Both the position numbers and the translations under genes were made by a program. A stretch of 61,330 nucleotides of DNA from Verrucomicrobiaceae bacterium E54 (GTDB lineage: Bacteria > Verrucomicrobiota > Verrucomicrobiia > Verrucomicrobiales > Akkermansiaceae): positions 1-61,330 of the forward strand of contig JAKZES010000031.1 in assembly GCA_022548915.1 (NCBI GenBank). The letters run 5' to 3'. Below the pieces are notes generated by a model that saw only the letters and a list, made by a program, of their open reading frames with translations, made no database searches and was not told the origin of the DNA. The stretch's first letter is position 1, and every line of letters starts with the position of its first letter. Shown here one piece after another: positions 26,396 to 35,115 of the stretch.

Positions 26396-27415
26396 ATGAA
26401 CCAACCCATTCCCTTGCGTCCGAGCATCGGCCTCGGCGTCGTGCCGACCCACCTGCGTTTCGTCGGCTGCCTGGTGCCGGATGATTCCGGGCGCTACCCG
26501 CGCAACGACGCCGGCGAGATCAAGATCGTCGCCGGCATGCGCGAACTGGTCGAGGCCTCCCGTGTTCCCTTCAACTGCGTGCAGATCTCCGTCTTTCCCG
26601 GCTGCGACGATGGCGATGTGGACGAAATGATCGAGAAGCTCCGGGCGCTCGGGCTCGACGTCGACCTGATCATGATGCTCGGAGGCGTCGACCCGAAGAA
26701 TCCGGACGACGAGGACGGCGTGGTCGAGCAGTTGCTGCCCTCGGTGAAGGCGGCAATGAAGCACGGTATCGGCACGATTTCCTCGACCTCGATCGACGTC
26801 TGGATGGGGCCCGAAGGAACGGGGCTTTCCGGTGAGGCCTTCGAGGCTGCGGTGGCCCAGAACGTCAAGGTCCACCTGCGGATCATCGAAGAGGCGGGGG
26901 TGATCGGGTCCAGCGTGAAAAGCTGGCAGATCGAGTTCCTGCGCCCCGGCGAGTTCCAGACCTTCACCAACATCAACCGCGGTCGCGCGCTGGTGCAGGC
27001 GGCCAATGCGAAGCTGGGCCAGAAGTTCTTCAAGCTGATCACCGACGCCGCCCACTGCGGCAATTCGGGTCTTTCGATCGAGGAAAACGTCGAGACGATC
27101 CGGGCGCTGGCGGCCGACGGGGAACTCGGTGCCTTTCACGCCACGCCGCCGACCACCCGTGGCTGCCTGACCACCGACGACGGCTGGATCGGCGCGCTGC
27201 TCGCCGCCGCGGCCGGCACCGGGCAGCTGGAAAAGGTCTACGTCGAGATGTTCCACCACGAAGACGACGCGCTTCAGCCGCTGCGCGACCTCGAGCCGGG
27301 CTTCGGGCTCGATACCCGAGACGGTCGCAGCTACACCGAAACGGTGGCCGACGGCCTGGCGGAGATCACCCACCGTCTCAACAACCTCCTCGTCCGTGGC
27401 ATTCTCCCCGGCTGA
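26396..27415 (+). CDS. TIM-barrel sugar epimerase/isomerase-like protein
   Basis: A 339-residue protein that looks like an AP-endonuclease-2/xylose-isomerase-like TIM barrel. Visible features are LGVVPTHLRFVGCLVPDD at the start, ISVFPGCDDG, LIMMLGGVD, a WQIEFLRPGEFQTF stretch with probable metal-binding acids, and KLITDAAHCGNS. Such enzymes isomerise keto-sugars or sugar acids; the substrate is unknown. ATG 26396 is taken as start, since the longer frame begins in repeat DNA. The next gene follows after 10 bp, so both are probably one operon. Confidence 0.7.
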   Translation: MNQPIPLRPSIGLGVVPTHLRFVGCLVPDDSGRYPRNDAGEIKIVAGMRELVEASRVPFNCVQISVFPGCDDGDVDEMIEKLRALGLDVDLIMMLGGVDPKNPDDEDGVVEQLLPSVKAAMKHGIGTISSTSIDVWMGPEGTGLSGEAFEAAVAQNVKVHLRIIEEAGVIGSSVKSWQIEFLRPGEFQTFTNINRGRALVQAANAKLGQKFFKLITDAAHCGNSGLSIEENVETIRALAADGELGAFHATPPTTRGCLTTDDGWIGALLAAAAGTGQLEKVYVEMFHHEDDALQPLRDLEPGFGLDTRDGRSYTETVADGLAEITHRLNNLLVRGILPG

Positions 27416-27425
27416 TTCTTTCCCG

Positions 27426-28526
27426 ATGCAAGAAATCCACGGCGAGCCGTCGCACCAGCTTGCGACCCCTGAAGTCGACCTCCACGTGACCGGGCGCGCG
27501 GGTCAGATGGCCCCGGTCGTCTTCCACCTGCCGGGGCGCGACGTTTCACCCTACTCGCTGTCGCCGTGGGTCCCCTCCGAGTTCCCCGATCAGCCAGCCC
27601 TGCTCTCGGTGCTGCGTGGCGATTTTTTCTGCCTGCCCTTCGGGCCCCAGCAGGACGGCCCGCCTCACGGCGATCCGGCGAATGCGGCGTGGAGTCTCGA
27701 GGGGAGCGACGAGCGCTCGCTCACCCTGCGGCAGCAGGCCGCGGATTCCGGGGCCTCGATCGAGAAAATCCTCTCGGTCCGGCCGGGCCACCACGCGGTC
27801 TATCTGGAACATCGCATTTCCGGCCTCGCGGGCGACTGGAGCTACGGTTCCCACCCCATCCTCGACGCCTCGGCGGCGGCGCCCGGCTCGGTGCGGCTCA
27901 GCGTTTCCCCCTTCCGCTGGGGTTCGGTGTATCCCGGGGTGTTCTCCGATCCCGACAAGGGCGAGCGGCAGATGCTTTGCGCCGGGGCGCGCTTCGACGA
28001 GTTGACCTCGGTGCCACTGGCCGATGGCATGGGTTCCGCGGACCTCACCCGCTTTCCCCACGGCGGACGTGCCGACGATCTGGTGATGATGGTCGCCGAG
28101 GATCCCGAGCCGGATCGTCCCTTCGCCTGGACGGCGGCGGTGTTCGGGGACTTCGTCTGGTTCTGCCTGAAGAACCCCGCCGATTTTCCGGCGACGCTGT
28201 TCTGGCTGTCGGATGGCGGCCGCGACGGGGCACCATGGAACGGTCGTCACGTCGGAAGGATCGGCCTCGAGGAGGTCTGCTCGCACTTCAGCAACGACGT
28301 CGACCTGTCCCGCCAGGGCCTGCTCGCCGAGGATGGAATCCCCACGGTTCGCTCCTTCGATCCCGCCGAGGTGGTTTCGCTGCGTCTCGTCCAGGCCGTG
28401 GCGGAGGTGCCGCCGAACTTCGGCAAGGTCGTCTCGATCTCTCCGGAGGGCGATGGCAAGGTTCTTCTAACCGGCGAGAACGGTGGCACGGTCGAGTGCT
28501 CCGTTGACTGGTCCCACGTTCTCTGA
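27426..28526 (+). CDS. Mutarotase-fold-like protein, unknown substrate
   Basis: A 366-residue cytosolic protein with beta-rich sequence reminiscent of galactose-mutarotase-like proteins (LRGDFFCLPFG, HHAVYLEHRISGLAGDW, YGSHPILD, VRLSVSPFRWG). It lies 10 bp downstream of a TIM-barrel isomerase-like gene, so a joint role in sugar conversion is likely. I see no certain catalytic residues; the family call is tentative. The start is ATG 27426 (MQEIHGEPSHQ). The longer frame overlaps the previous gene. Confidence 0.6.
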   Translation: MQEIHGEPSHQLATPEVDLHVTGRAGQMAPVVFHLPGRDVSPYSLSPWVPSEFPDQPALLSVLRGDFFCLPFGPQQDGPPHGDPANAAWSLEGSDERSLTLRQQAADSGASIEKILSVRPGHHAVYLEHRISGLAGDWSYGSHPILDASAAAPGSVRLSVSPFRWGSVYPGVFSDPDKGERQMLCAGARFDELTSVPLADGMGSADLTRFPHGGRADDLVMMVAEDPEPDRPFAWTAAVFGDFVWFCLKNPADFPATLFWLSDGGRDGAPWNGRHVGRIGLEEVCSHFSNDVDLSRQGLLAEDGIPTVRSFDPAEVVSLRLVQAVAEVPPNFGKVVSISPEGDGKVLLTGENGGTVECSVDWSHVL

Positions 28527-28602
28527 AAATCCTCAATCCATGATTCCAAGAACCACCCAGGACTTCGCCCCCGGGCAACTGCAAGAACGTCTGAATGAAT
28601 TT

Positions 28603-28670
28603 GGACCAGGATGGATAGGATGGATTCGATTCTGGAGTCGTGATCCGATCCATCCCATTCATCTTGGTCC
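28603..28670. repeat. Imperfect inverted repeat in intergenic region
   Basis: 28603-28628 and 28646-28670 are inverted copies with a few mismatches (GGACCAGGATGG versus CCATTCATCTTGGTCC). They sit between the mutarotase-like and the second TIM-barrel gene. The stem-loop could separate the two transcripts. Confidence 0.45.
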
Positions 28671-28696
28671 CGAAACCCCACAACCCTGAGAATATC

Positions 28697-29698
28697 ATGA
28701 AACTCCATAACGCAATGTGGCCCGGCCTGGTTGGCAAGGAGCCCGACACCGACCATCCGCCGATCTCGCTCGACCACATGCTCGAGCTCACCACCGCCGC
28801 CGAAGTCGGCGGTCGGAAATACGACGGCGTCGACCTCTTCATCTTCCACCCGCACACCGACCCGGACGGATCGGACGACGAGATCAGGAAGATGGCCGAC
28901 CAGATCGCCGCCGCCGGACTTTCCGTCGGCTCGCTGGTTGCTCCGGTCTGGCCCGGCACGGTCGGTGGTCCCGCCTTCGGCTCCGACGAGGACCGCAAGA
29001 ACTTCGTCCTCGCCGTCGAGAAGACCTGCCGCATCGCCGGCATCCTCAACGACCACGGCGTCCGCAAGTCGGGCGTGATCCGCGTCGACACCGCCGGCGG
29101 CACCGAGGACTTCGCCAAGGATCCGGCGGGCAACACCGCCAAGGTGGCCGAGACCTTCCGCGAAGCGGGCAAGGTGGCCGAGCAGCACGGCGAACGCGTC
29201 GCCGCCGAAGGCGAGATCTGCTGGGGCGGCTTCCATTCGTGGAAGGCCGCGGTGGATACGCTGGAAGCGACCGCCATGCCCGGTGTCGTCGGATTCCAGG
29301 CCGACCTCGCTCACACCTACCTCTACCTGCTGGGTTACAATGCGCCCGAGGCCGCACTGCTTCAGGAGGGCTACTCCGACGAGGAGTTCTGGGCCGCCTA
29401 CAAGACCATGACCGACGCCCTGCGCCCGTGGACGATCGACTTCCACGTCGCCCAGAACGACGGCACGGTCCACGGCACCGGCAGCCACGACAAGACCGGC
29501 CGCCACTGCCCGGCGGACGACCCGAACGGCAAGCTCGATATCGCCAAGTGCTCGACCTACTGGCTGCAGGGCGCCGCCGAGCGCGGCATCAAGCACATCT
29601 GCTGGGACGGCTGCATGTTCGACAACGCGGTCCTCGAGGATCCGGCCACTTGGAACGCCATCCTCAAGGCGATGATCGACGTCGACAACGCGCTCTGA
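28697..29698 (+). CDS. TIM-barrel sugar phosphate isomerase/epimerase-like protein
   Basis: A 333-residue xylose-isomerase-like TIM barrel. Features are [14 protein letters not shown] at the start, [33 protein letters not shown], the acid in [29 protein letters not shown] and [16 protein letters not shown], where acids and His fit metal ligands. It probably acts in the same sugar or inositol pathway as the nearby oxidoreductase. The start is ATG 28697. A strong terminator follows. Confidence 0.82.
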   Translation: MKLHNAMWPGLVGKEPDTDHPPISLDHMLELTTAAEVGGRKYDGVDLFIFHPHTDPDGSDDEIRKMADQIAAAGLSVGSLVAPVWPGTVGGPAFGSDEDRKNFVLAVEKTCRIAGILNDHGVRKSGVIRVDTAGGTEDFAKDPAGNTAKVAETFREAGKVAEQHGERVAAEGEICWGGFHSWKAAVDTLEATAMPGVVGFQADLAHTYLYLLGYNAPEAALLQEGYSDEEFWAAYKTMTDALRPWTIDFHVAQNDGTVHGTGSHDKTGRHCPADDPNGKLDIAKCSTYWLQGAAERGIKHICWDGCMFDNAVLEDPATWNAILKAMIDVDNAL

Positions 29699-29717
29699 GG
29701 CCGCCCCATCCCTTCAC

Positions 29718-29754
29718 ATCCCGCCGCGTGCCATGCGCACCGGCGGGATTTTTG
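29718..29754 (+). terminator. Rho-independent terminator
   Basis: A 9-bp stem (29718-29726 with 29741-29749) followed by TTTTTGTTT, 20 bases after the TIM-barrel gene stop. Confidence 0.8.
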
Positions 29755-29927
29755 TTTCTCCACGACCTCCCCCTATCTGAGAAAGGACAACATCACCTCC
29801 TTCGATGTCATGTCCGGCCGTGAAGCCCGCCGACGTGGAAGAATGGGCGCGAAGCTTTTCCCCTTCCTGAGGTGGGGCCATGAGGGGGGCTGTCGGAGCG
29901 TGAAGAAGCCAATCTCCAGCCTTCCTT

Positions 29928-30134
29928 TCACCCTGGGAATGCAGGCGCGTGGCGCTTCCTCGCCCAACGGACTTCCGCGCTCTCGGGCTTGGCAGGCAGG
30001 GCGGCGAAGTGGGCTTCCACCGCTCGCGGGTCGATCGGGCGCGGGGCATGTGGCTTGGGCCCCTCGCCGGTCGGAAACTCAAGCTCCGCCGGAGAGGATG
30101 GCTTGAATGCGCTCGATGGCCGTCTGTCCTCCAT
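29928..30134 (-). CDS. Small protein downstream of nucleotidyltransferase
   Basis: A 68-residue frame starting at ATG 30134 inside the 3' end of the nucleotidyltransferase gene. The C-terminal half looks natural (DPRAVEAHFAALPAKP, EVRWARKRHAPAFPG); the N-terminus is Pro-rich and disordered. It could be a translationally coupled partner. It may also be spurious, because no family is recognised. Confidence 0.4.
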   Translation of the reverse strand: MEDRRPSSAFKPSSPAELEFPTGEGPKPHAPRPIDPRAVEAHFAALPAKPESAEVRWARKRHAPAFPG

Positions 30135-30621
30135 GCCTTCGCACGGTAGCAGCAAACTCCGGATCGTCCAGCGTGAGCCGGTGTGCCTTCACCAGCGCCA
30201 GCACATCGGACCAGTCCTTGGCGGTGTCCTCGCGGGCAGGTTGGTGGATGGCATGCAGTTTGAGGGCAATCAGCGCCACCACGTCCGGGGTTGCGATCGG
30301 TTCGGTGGGCGACTTCGACTGTTCCAGGGCGGCGAAGACCTCGTCGTCGACCAGCATCAGATCGACAGGTGGCAGCGGAAACCCGTCAGGCGCTTCATAC
30401 TGATGAAAGTTGGCGGACTCCGCGAACAGTTGGTAGCGCATTTCCGCCATGGCCGCCTTCCAACGCGATGCCGAACTGCGGGGGACGAGCAGATCAAGGT
30501 CGAAGGTGGCGCGCGGATGGCCCAGGGCCGTGACCGCGTGGCCGCCGATCATCAGGGCGGGCAGTGCCTGCTCATCGATGAGCTTGGCGATGGTGGTCAG
30601 AAAGCTCTGCACGCCCTCCAC
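30079..30621 (-). CDS. Nucleotidyltransferase-fold protein (DUF6036/AbiEii-like)
   Basis: A 180-residue protein with a minimal nucleotidyltransferase fold. Features are LMIGGHAVTALGHPRATFDLDLLV (the GG...D.D pattern, split here as IGGHAVTALG and FDLDLLV), VDLMLVDDEVF supplying a further acid, and a helical C-terminus with IALKLHAIHQ. Related proteins are antitoxin-like or of unknown role. The start is GTG 30621. An AAGGAGG sits 12 bases upstream, slightly far. It is antisense to the surrounding sugar cluster, so it may be a later insertion. Confidence 0.75.
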   Translation of the reverse strand: MEGVQSFLTTIAKLIDEQALPALMIGGHAVTALGHPRATFDLDLLVPRSSASRWKAAMAEMRYQLFAESANFHQYEAPDGFPLPPVDLMLVDDEVFAALEQSKSPTEPIATPDVVALIALKLHAIHQPAREDTAKDWSDVLALVKAHRLTLDDPEFAATVRRHGGQTAIERIQAILSGGA

Positions 30622-30803
30622 TTTGCATCAAGTCCTCCTTCAGAACCAACTCCCATTTCCCGGTCCAATGCGGGGTCCCGGGGCGTTGCCGAGAAACCTG
30701 AGAAAGCAAATTCCCGGTATCGAGAAATCCCCGGCTGGACCCCTTGCGAGTCGGGCCGTTCGCTCTTGCCACTCCACGACCCAATCTTCAAATTCCAGCA
30801 CCC

Positions 30804-32123
30804 ATGGCTGCCTCCACTTCCATTCTCGCGGAGAAACTTCACGAATACCCGCAACACGATGTCATCGATGGAGCGTCGGATTCGATTCTCGATGACATCA
30901 TCAACCGGAACGACGGGGTGCTGCAGCTTCTGCACCGCTATGCCGGCCGGACATTCTGCACCCCGGGGAAGCGCCTTCGCCTGGATGCGAAGTCGTACTA
31001 CCCGGACTACATGAATGGGACGGGCCTCGATGAAGTCTGGATGTGCTGCACCGTGCCCATCGTGACCGGAGTCATCGATACCCGCACGGGAAAGGCGCCA
31101 TTTCGTGAAGGAGAAGCCCACGTCCTGACGCCGGACCGGCAGGTCATCTCACTCCAGGACCTGATCGAGGCCAATCCGGAAGCGGTCATGGGAGAGAAGG
31201 TCACGGCTTTCTCGAGGTCCCTGTTCGGCAAGGCCACCTGGCCGATCGTGTCGAAGAAGTTCGACAACCTGAATCCCATCCCCCACCACCTGCACTGGTC
31301 GAAGTGGGAGGTTTACGACATCAACTCCTTCGACAATCCCGGGGTCAGTCCGTCGCATTATCACACCACGGCCATGGGCCTGTACCCGTTCGTGACGAAG
31401 GACGAGTTCCTTGCCTGCATGAAGCGTTGGGGGGAGGGGGACTACAACGGCGTGCGGCACCTGTCGCCGCATACGATGATGAAGCTGGATGACGGCTTCG
31501 TGATGCCGAACGGCGTGCTGCACTCACCGACGGACCTTTGCACGCACGAACTGCACGTCACGATGGACGAGCATTTCCTCGCCGAGGACCTGACGCTCGA
31601 TGGCCGGATCGGGGCGGCCGATGCATTCTACGCCTGCCGGGAAGAGGACTATCCGAAGGACCGGCACGAGGATTGGGAGTTTCTCGTGGATACCTTCGAC
31701 TTCGAGGCGAACCAGGACCCGGACTTCGTGCGGAAGAACTCGCGCCCGGCCATCACCGCTAAAGAATTCGCCACCGACGGCGTGGAGGCGAAGTGGATTG
31801 TTTACGGCGACATCCTTGGCGACCAGAAGTGCTCGATGCTCCGTCTCACGGTCGCACCCGGTGCCAGGACGAATTTCCGGCCGGAGAGCCCCACGCTGTT
31901 CCACACGAACCGCGGCCGCGGCCGCGTCGGAAAACTCGAAGTGCGATATCACCAGGACATGAAGCTCGGCGAAGTCTATCCGGAGATCGGATTCATCACC
32001 CAGGCCGCGCTGAATCGCGGCGGCGTGGAAATCGAGAACACGGGGACCGAACCGCTCGTCCTGACCTTCGACTTCCCGCAAAACGCCCACTCCAGAACGC
32101 CCGGCGTGGCCGTTGCGAAGTAG
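30804..32123 (+). CDS. Cupin-like protein of sugar cluster
   Basis: A 439-residue protein that I cannot place firmly. The middle contains a cupin-like pattern (SHYHTTAMGLYPF, then DDGFVMPNGVLHSPTD and HELHVTMDEHF). The C-terminal part has a second beta-rich repeat (LRLTVAPGARTNF, GEVYPEIGFITQAA). A two-domain cupin metalloenzyme is possible. It lies 126 bp upstream of a Gfo/Idh/MocA oxidoreductase on the same strand. The start is ATG 30804; the longer frame has no family-like N-terminus. Confidence 0.65.
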   Translation: MAASTSILAEKLHEYPQHDVIDGASDSILDDIINRNDGVLQLLHRYAGRTFCTPGKRLRLDAKSYYPDYMNGTGLDEVWMCCTVPIVTGVIDTRTGKAPFREGEAHVLTPDRQVISLQDLIEANPEAVMGEKVTAFSRSLFGKATWPIVSKKFDNLNPIPHHLHWSKWEVYDINSFDNPGVSPSHYHTTAMGLYPFVTKDEFLACMKRWGEGDYNGVRHLSPHTMMKLDDGFVMPNGVLHSPTDLCTHELHVTMDEHFLAEDLTLDGRIGAADAFYACREEDYPKDRHEDWEFLVDTFDFEANQDPDFVRKNSRPAITAKEFATDGVEAKWIVYGDILGDQKCSMLRLTVAPGARTNFRPESPTLFHTNRGRGRVGKLEVRYHQDMKLGEVYPEIGFITQAALNRGGVEIENTGTEPLVLTFDFPQNAHSRTPGVAVAK

Positions 32124-32249
32124 GTTTTGGGTTGCCTCGGGACGGGTGTTTCGGATGGAGTCGAAGCCCGGAAGGGCAAGGTGCTCTAAACCGAACGGGC
32201 TGATTCCTTCATTCGACATCCTCCATCCATCATCCACCATCCCAGAATC

Positions 32250-33401
32250 ATGGCTAGCAAACCAATCCGCATCGGACTCATCGGCTACGGCTTCATGGGC
32301 CGCACCCACTCGAACGCCTACTCGCAACTCGCCCACTTCTTCGACACCGACCACTACCCCGTCCGCCAGGCCGTCTGCGGCCGCAGCGAGGACAAGGTCA
32401 AGGCCTTCGCCGAGAAGTGGGGCTTCGAGTCCTACGAAACCGACTGGCGCGAGCTGGTGAAGCGCGACGACATCGACGCGATCGACATCTGCACGCCGAA
32501 CAACTCCCACGCCGAGATCGCTCTCGAGTGCGTGAAGAACGGCAAGATGATCCTCTGCGAAAAGCCGCTCGCCCTGAACGGCGAGCAGGGCGAGGCGATG
32601 GTCAAGGCGGTCGAGGAAAGCAAGCTGCCGAACCTCGTCTGGTACAACTACCGCTTCCTGCCCGCCGTCACCCACGCCAAGAACATCGTCGATGCGGGTG
32701 AACTCGGACGGGTTTTCCACTACCGCGCGAACTTCCTTCAGGACTGGACGATTTCCGAGGACCTGCCGCAGGGCGGGGAGGCGTTGTGGCGCCTGGATGC
32801 CGCCGCCGCGGGCTCGGGCGTGACCGGCGACCTGCTCGCGCACTGCATCGACACCGCCCGCTGGATCAATGGTGACATCGTTTCGGTGTCGGCGATGACC
32901 GAGACCTTCATCAAGGAGCGGGTCCACCAGGAGACCGGCGAGAAGCAGGAGGTCACCATCGACGACGCCTGCGCCTTCCTCGCCCGCTTCGAGAACGGCT
33001 CGCTGGCGATCTTTGAATCGACCCGCTATGCCCGCGGTCACAAGGCGCTCTACACCTTCGAGATCAACGGCGAGCACAAGTCGCTGTTCTGGGACCTGCA
33101 CGACCTCAACCGCCTCGAGTATTTCGACCACGGCGTGCCCGGCGACCGCCGCGGGTGGAGCAGCATTCATTGTTCCGATGGCGACCAGCCCTACGCCGGC
33201 AACTGGTGGGTGCCCGGCCTGTGCCTCGGCTACGAGCACAGCTTCACCCACGCGCTCTACGAGTTCTTCAAAGACCTCGACGACCCCCAGCCGCAGAAGC
33301 GCTACCCGGACTTCCGCAACGCGCTCGGCACCCAGTACGTCTGCGACGCCGTCCTCGAGTCGGCCAAGACCAAGCAGTGGGTCGACGTCAAGAAGGCCTG
33401 A
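32250..33401 (+). CDS. Gfo/Idh/MocA-family oxidoreductase
   Basis: A 383-residue NAD(P)-dependent oxidoreductase. The N-terminal Rossmann motif is [17 protein letters not shown], and the family signature [14 protein letters not shown] carries the catalytic Lys-Pro. The C-terminal sheet domain includes [17 protein letters not shown], with the usual Asp/His. It probably oxidises a sugar or inositol. The start is ATG 32250. Its last 11 codons and the start of its terminator are duplicated 981 bp downstream. Confidence 0.92.
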   Translation: MASKPIRIGLIGYGFMGRTHSNAYSQLAHFFDTDHYPVRQAVCGRSEDKVKAFAEKWGFESYETDWRELVKRDDIDAIDICTPNNSHAEIALECVKNGKMILCEKPLALNGEQGEAMVKAVEESKLPNLVWYNYRFLPAVTHAKNIVDAGELGRVFHYRANFLQDWTISEDLPQGGEALWRLDAAAAGSGVTGDLLAHCIDTARWINGDIVSVSAMTETFIKERVHQETGEKQEVTIDDACAFLARFENGSLAIFESTRYARGHKALYTFEINGEHKSLFWDLHDLNRLEYFDHGVPGDRRGWSSIHCSDGDQPYAGNWWVPGLCLGYEHSFTHALYEFFKDLDDPQPQKRYPDFRNALGTQYVCDAVLESAKTKQWVDVKKA

Positions 33402-33448
33402 CACTTCGAGCGGACCGCGCGACGCCGTCGCGCCTCAAGGCACCGGGG
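33368..33448 (+). repeat. 81-bp direct repeat, left copy
   Basis: Identical over 81 bases to 34349-34429. It spans the last 11 codons and stop of the oxidoreductase gene and the left arm of its terminator. After 33448 the two copies diverge. Here the terminator is reduced to a 6-bp CACCGG/CCGGTG stem. Confidence 0.95.
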
Positions 33449-33637
33449 GGATCTCCTCCGGTGGGTTTCTCGTACAACAGGTGGAGCCATCAACAATGGT
33501 ATTCTTGGGAAAGCCGACCTCGGGTGTTTCTTTCATCGTTCCCTGAAAAAGAGCGACTTCCTGGTATTCCTGGCTGGAGCGCCAGGGAGTTGATTTGACA
33601 AGCCCACATCAACCGATAAGAACGGTCCGTCTTGTCC

Positions 33638-34342
33638 ATGAATGCGCTGATTTTACCTACAGCTTTGCTCAGTTTTCAACTTACGGCTCATGCTGCCACT
33701 GTGGCACATTTCACCGCCTCCGGCATCCAGAACATGGGCAGCGCCGATTCATTCGGTGGCTCCAACATCACCACCAATTCGGTGGCGCATGAGTTGATCT
33801 TCGATTTCACGGCAGCAGTCGACAGCGAGACCAACCCCATCAATCTGTGGGAAGCCGGCGGTTCCGGAAGGGGAGCGGCACTGGTGTTGCAGGGCGATGA
33901 TCTCTATTTCTTCGCAGGACAAAACAACGACGACGTGGTCTTCGGTAACCACGGGCTGACTTCGCCCACTCTGGGCGTTCAAATCGTCACCGTGTACGAA
34001 ATCGGAGCCGGCACCGGCAGCAACGAACTGCTCTCCATCTACGTCAACGGCAACTTGATCGGCACCGCTGATCTGGAGACAGGCAATGACTGGGCCGGCG
34101 GTGAGAATCCCGGCTCCGGACTGGGTCGGATTGAGAACACCGTCCGCTACAATGGCAGTTCCCTGGTAAACCAAAGCAATGTGGTGGTCTATCCGGAAAC
34201 CAACATTGATTTTGCGGTCTACCGCCTCGCGTCTGATGGCGGACCCGCGGGCAACACGGTGGCCAACATCCTGGTTCCCGAACCCTCGGTGGCGCTGCTT
34301 GGCGCGTGCGGCACCCTCTTGCTGCTGCGTCGCCGACGCTGA
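33638..34342 (+). CDS. PEP-CTERM sorting-domain protein
   Basis: A 234-residue secreted protein. The signal peptide (MNALILPTALLSFQLTAHAA) is followed by a Thr/Asn/Gly-rich beta domain resembling LamG-like exoproteins (IYVNGNLIGTADLETGNDW). It ends in a PEP-CTERM signal: VPEPS, a hydrophobic helix and RRRR. Such proteins are processed by an exosortase and placed on the surface; no exosortase is in the window. The start is ATG 33638. The gene is flanked by the 81-bp direct repeat, so it looks inserted behind the oxidoreductase gene. Confidence 0.88.
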   Translation: MNALILPTALLSFQLTAHAATVAHFTASGIQNMGSADSFGGSNITTNSVAHELIFDFTAAVDSETNPINLWEAGGSGRGAALVLQGDDLYFFAGQNNDDVVFGNHGLTSPTLGVQIVTVYEIGAGTGSNELLSIYVNGNLIGTADLETGNDWAGGENPGSGLGRIENTVRYNGSSLVNQSNVVVYPETNIDFAVYRLASDGGPAGNTVANILVPEPSVALLGACGTLLLLRRRR

Positions 34343-34348
34343 GGGCAG

Positions 34349-34429
34349 GACCAAGCAGTGGGTCGACGTCAAGAAGGCCTGACACTTCGAGCGGACCGCG
34401 CGACGCCGTCGCGCCTCAAGGCACCGGGG
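34349..34429 (+). repeat. 81-bp direct repeat, right copy
   Basis: Exact second copy of 33368-33448, including a decapitated end of the oxidoreductase gene (QWVDVKKA and stop). Here it continues into an intact rho-independent terminator, so this copy probably keeps the ancestral right flank. Confidence 0.95.
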
Positions 34430-34451
34430 CAGCTCGCTCCGGTGCCTTTTT
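34418..34451 (+). terminator. Rho-independent terminator
   Basis: A 10-bp perfect stem (34418-34427 with 34439-34448) followed by a T run. Confidence 0.85.
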
Positions 34452-34477
34452 CGTTGGTGAGGCCTCTCCCTGAAGTT

Positions 34478-34499
34478 TGAAAAAGCATAAGCTTTTTCA
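34478..34499. promoter_or_regulatory. Palindrome upstream of toxin-antitoxin-like pair
   Basis: TGAAAAAGC and GCTTTTTCA form a perfect 9-bp inverted repeat with an ATAA centre, 15 bases before the toxin-like gene. It is a good operator candidate for autoregulation by the RHH-like antitoxin. Confidence 0.5.
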
Positions 34500-34513
34500 T
34501 TGATTTTCGTGGG

Positions 34514-34777
34514 TTGGCGGTGCACTTTTTCGGGGTGAGGTTTGAGGCCGGGGACGACAAGGAGAGCATGGTCGTCCGGGGTTTGAGCTTTGATGCCATC
34601 CTGAAAGCTCCAGTGCTCGATTTCGTTCCGAATCCAAAACATGAAGACCAGATGATCCTCGTCGTGGAGATCGACCGCTATGCGGTGGCCGTGCCATGCA
34701 AACCGCTGGGCGAAGATCACTGGCTCATGGTGACGGCCTATCCATCACGCAAGCTGACCAACCGCTACATCCCATGA
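34514..34777 (+). CDS. BrnT-like toxin candidate
   Basis: An 87-residue protein that fits the BrnT/RelE-like plan. It has K...VVRGLSFDAI near residue 20, a HEDQMILVVEIDRY strand pair and an Arg-containing C-terminal TAYPSRKLTNRY. It overlaps the next gene by 4 bases (ATGA), the usual toxin-antitoxin coupling. The start is TTG 34514 or an in-frame GTG at 34520. Sequence identity to known BrnT is not obvious, so the call rests on layout and gene order. Confidence 0.55.
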   Translation: MAVHFFGVRFEAGDDKESMVVRGLSFDAILKAPVLDFVPNPKHEDQMILVVEIDRYAVAVPCKPLGEDHWLMVTAYPSRKLTNRYIP

Positions 34778-35115
34778 AACGTTCCGAGATCAAGAACTGG
34801 AAGGACATGCCTCTGACTTCCGCCGAGCAAGAGATCGAGGACTCGATCGATCCGTCGAAGCTCAAAGGCGCCTCTCAGGCAAAGCTCGCCGAGGTCCGGA
34901 CCGGGCTGGGCGAACTCAAGCGGCGGCGGGGCGGCGCGCGTCCGGGAGCCGGGCGGAAGCCCAAGGACTACGTGGCGACCATGCTCAACCTCACTCCCGA
35001 GGCACGGAGCCGGTTGGAGTCACTCGCCCAAGGTCAGCCCGGAGGCATGTCGGGGGTGGTCAGCCGACTGCTTGAGGAGTCACCACCGTTCGGGGGAAAG
35101 TCGAACAAGGACTGA
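34774..35115 (+). CDS. BrnA-like antitoxin candidate
   Basis: A 113-residue protein starting at ATG 34774 within the previous stop. The N-terminal half is charged and probably binds the toxin (WKDMPLTSAEQEIEDSID). The middle is basic (RPGAGRKPKDY). The C-terminal part (ATMLNLTPEARSRLESLA ... VVSRLLEE) fits a ribbon-helix-helix DNA-binding domain. It would neutralise the upstream toxin-like protein and repress the operon at the palindrome 34478-34499. Confidence 0.6.
   Translation: MKRSEIKNWKDMPLTSAEQEIEDSIDPSKLKGASQAKLAEVRTGLGELKRRRGGARPGAGRKPKDYVATMLNLTPEARSRLESLAQGQPGGMSGVVSRLLEESPPFGGKSNKD

Noticed and set aside
31524-33404. A 626-codon minus-strand frame
   Set aside because: It is antisense to the Gfo/Idh/MocA and cupin-like genes and shows no recognisable domain.
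33368-34429. Insertion sequence between 81-bp direct repeats
   Set aside because: There is no transposase or terminal inverted repeat, and 81 bp is too long for a usual target-site duplication.
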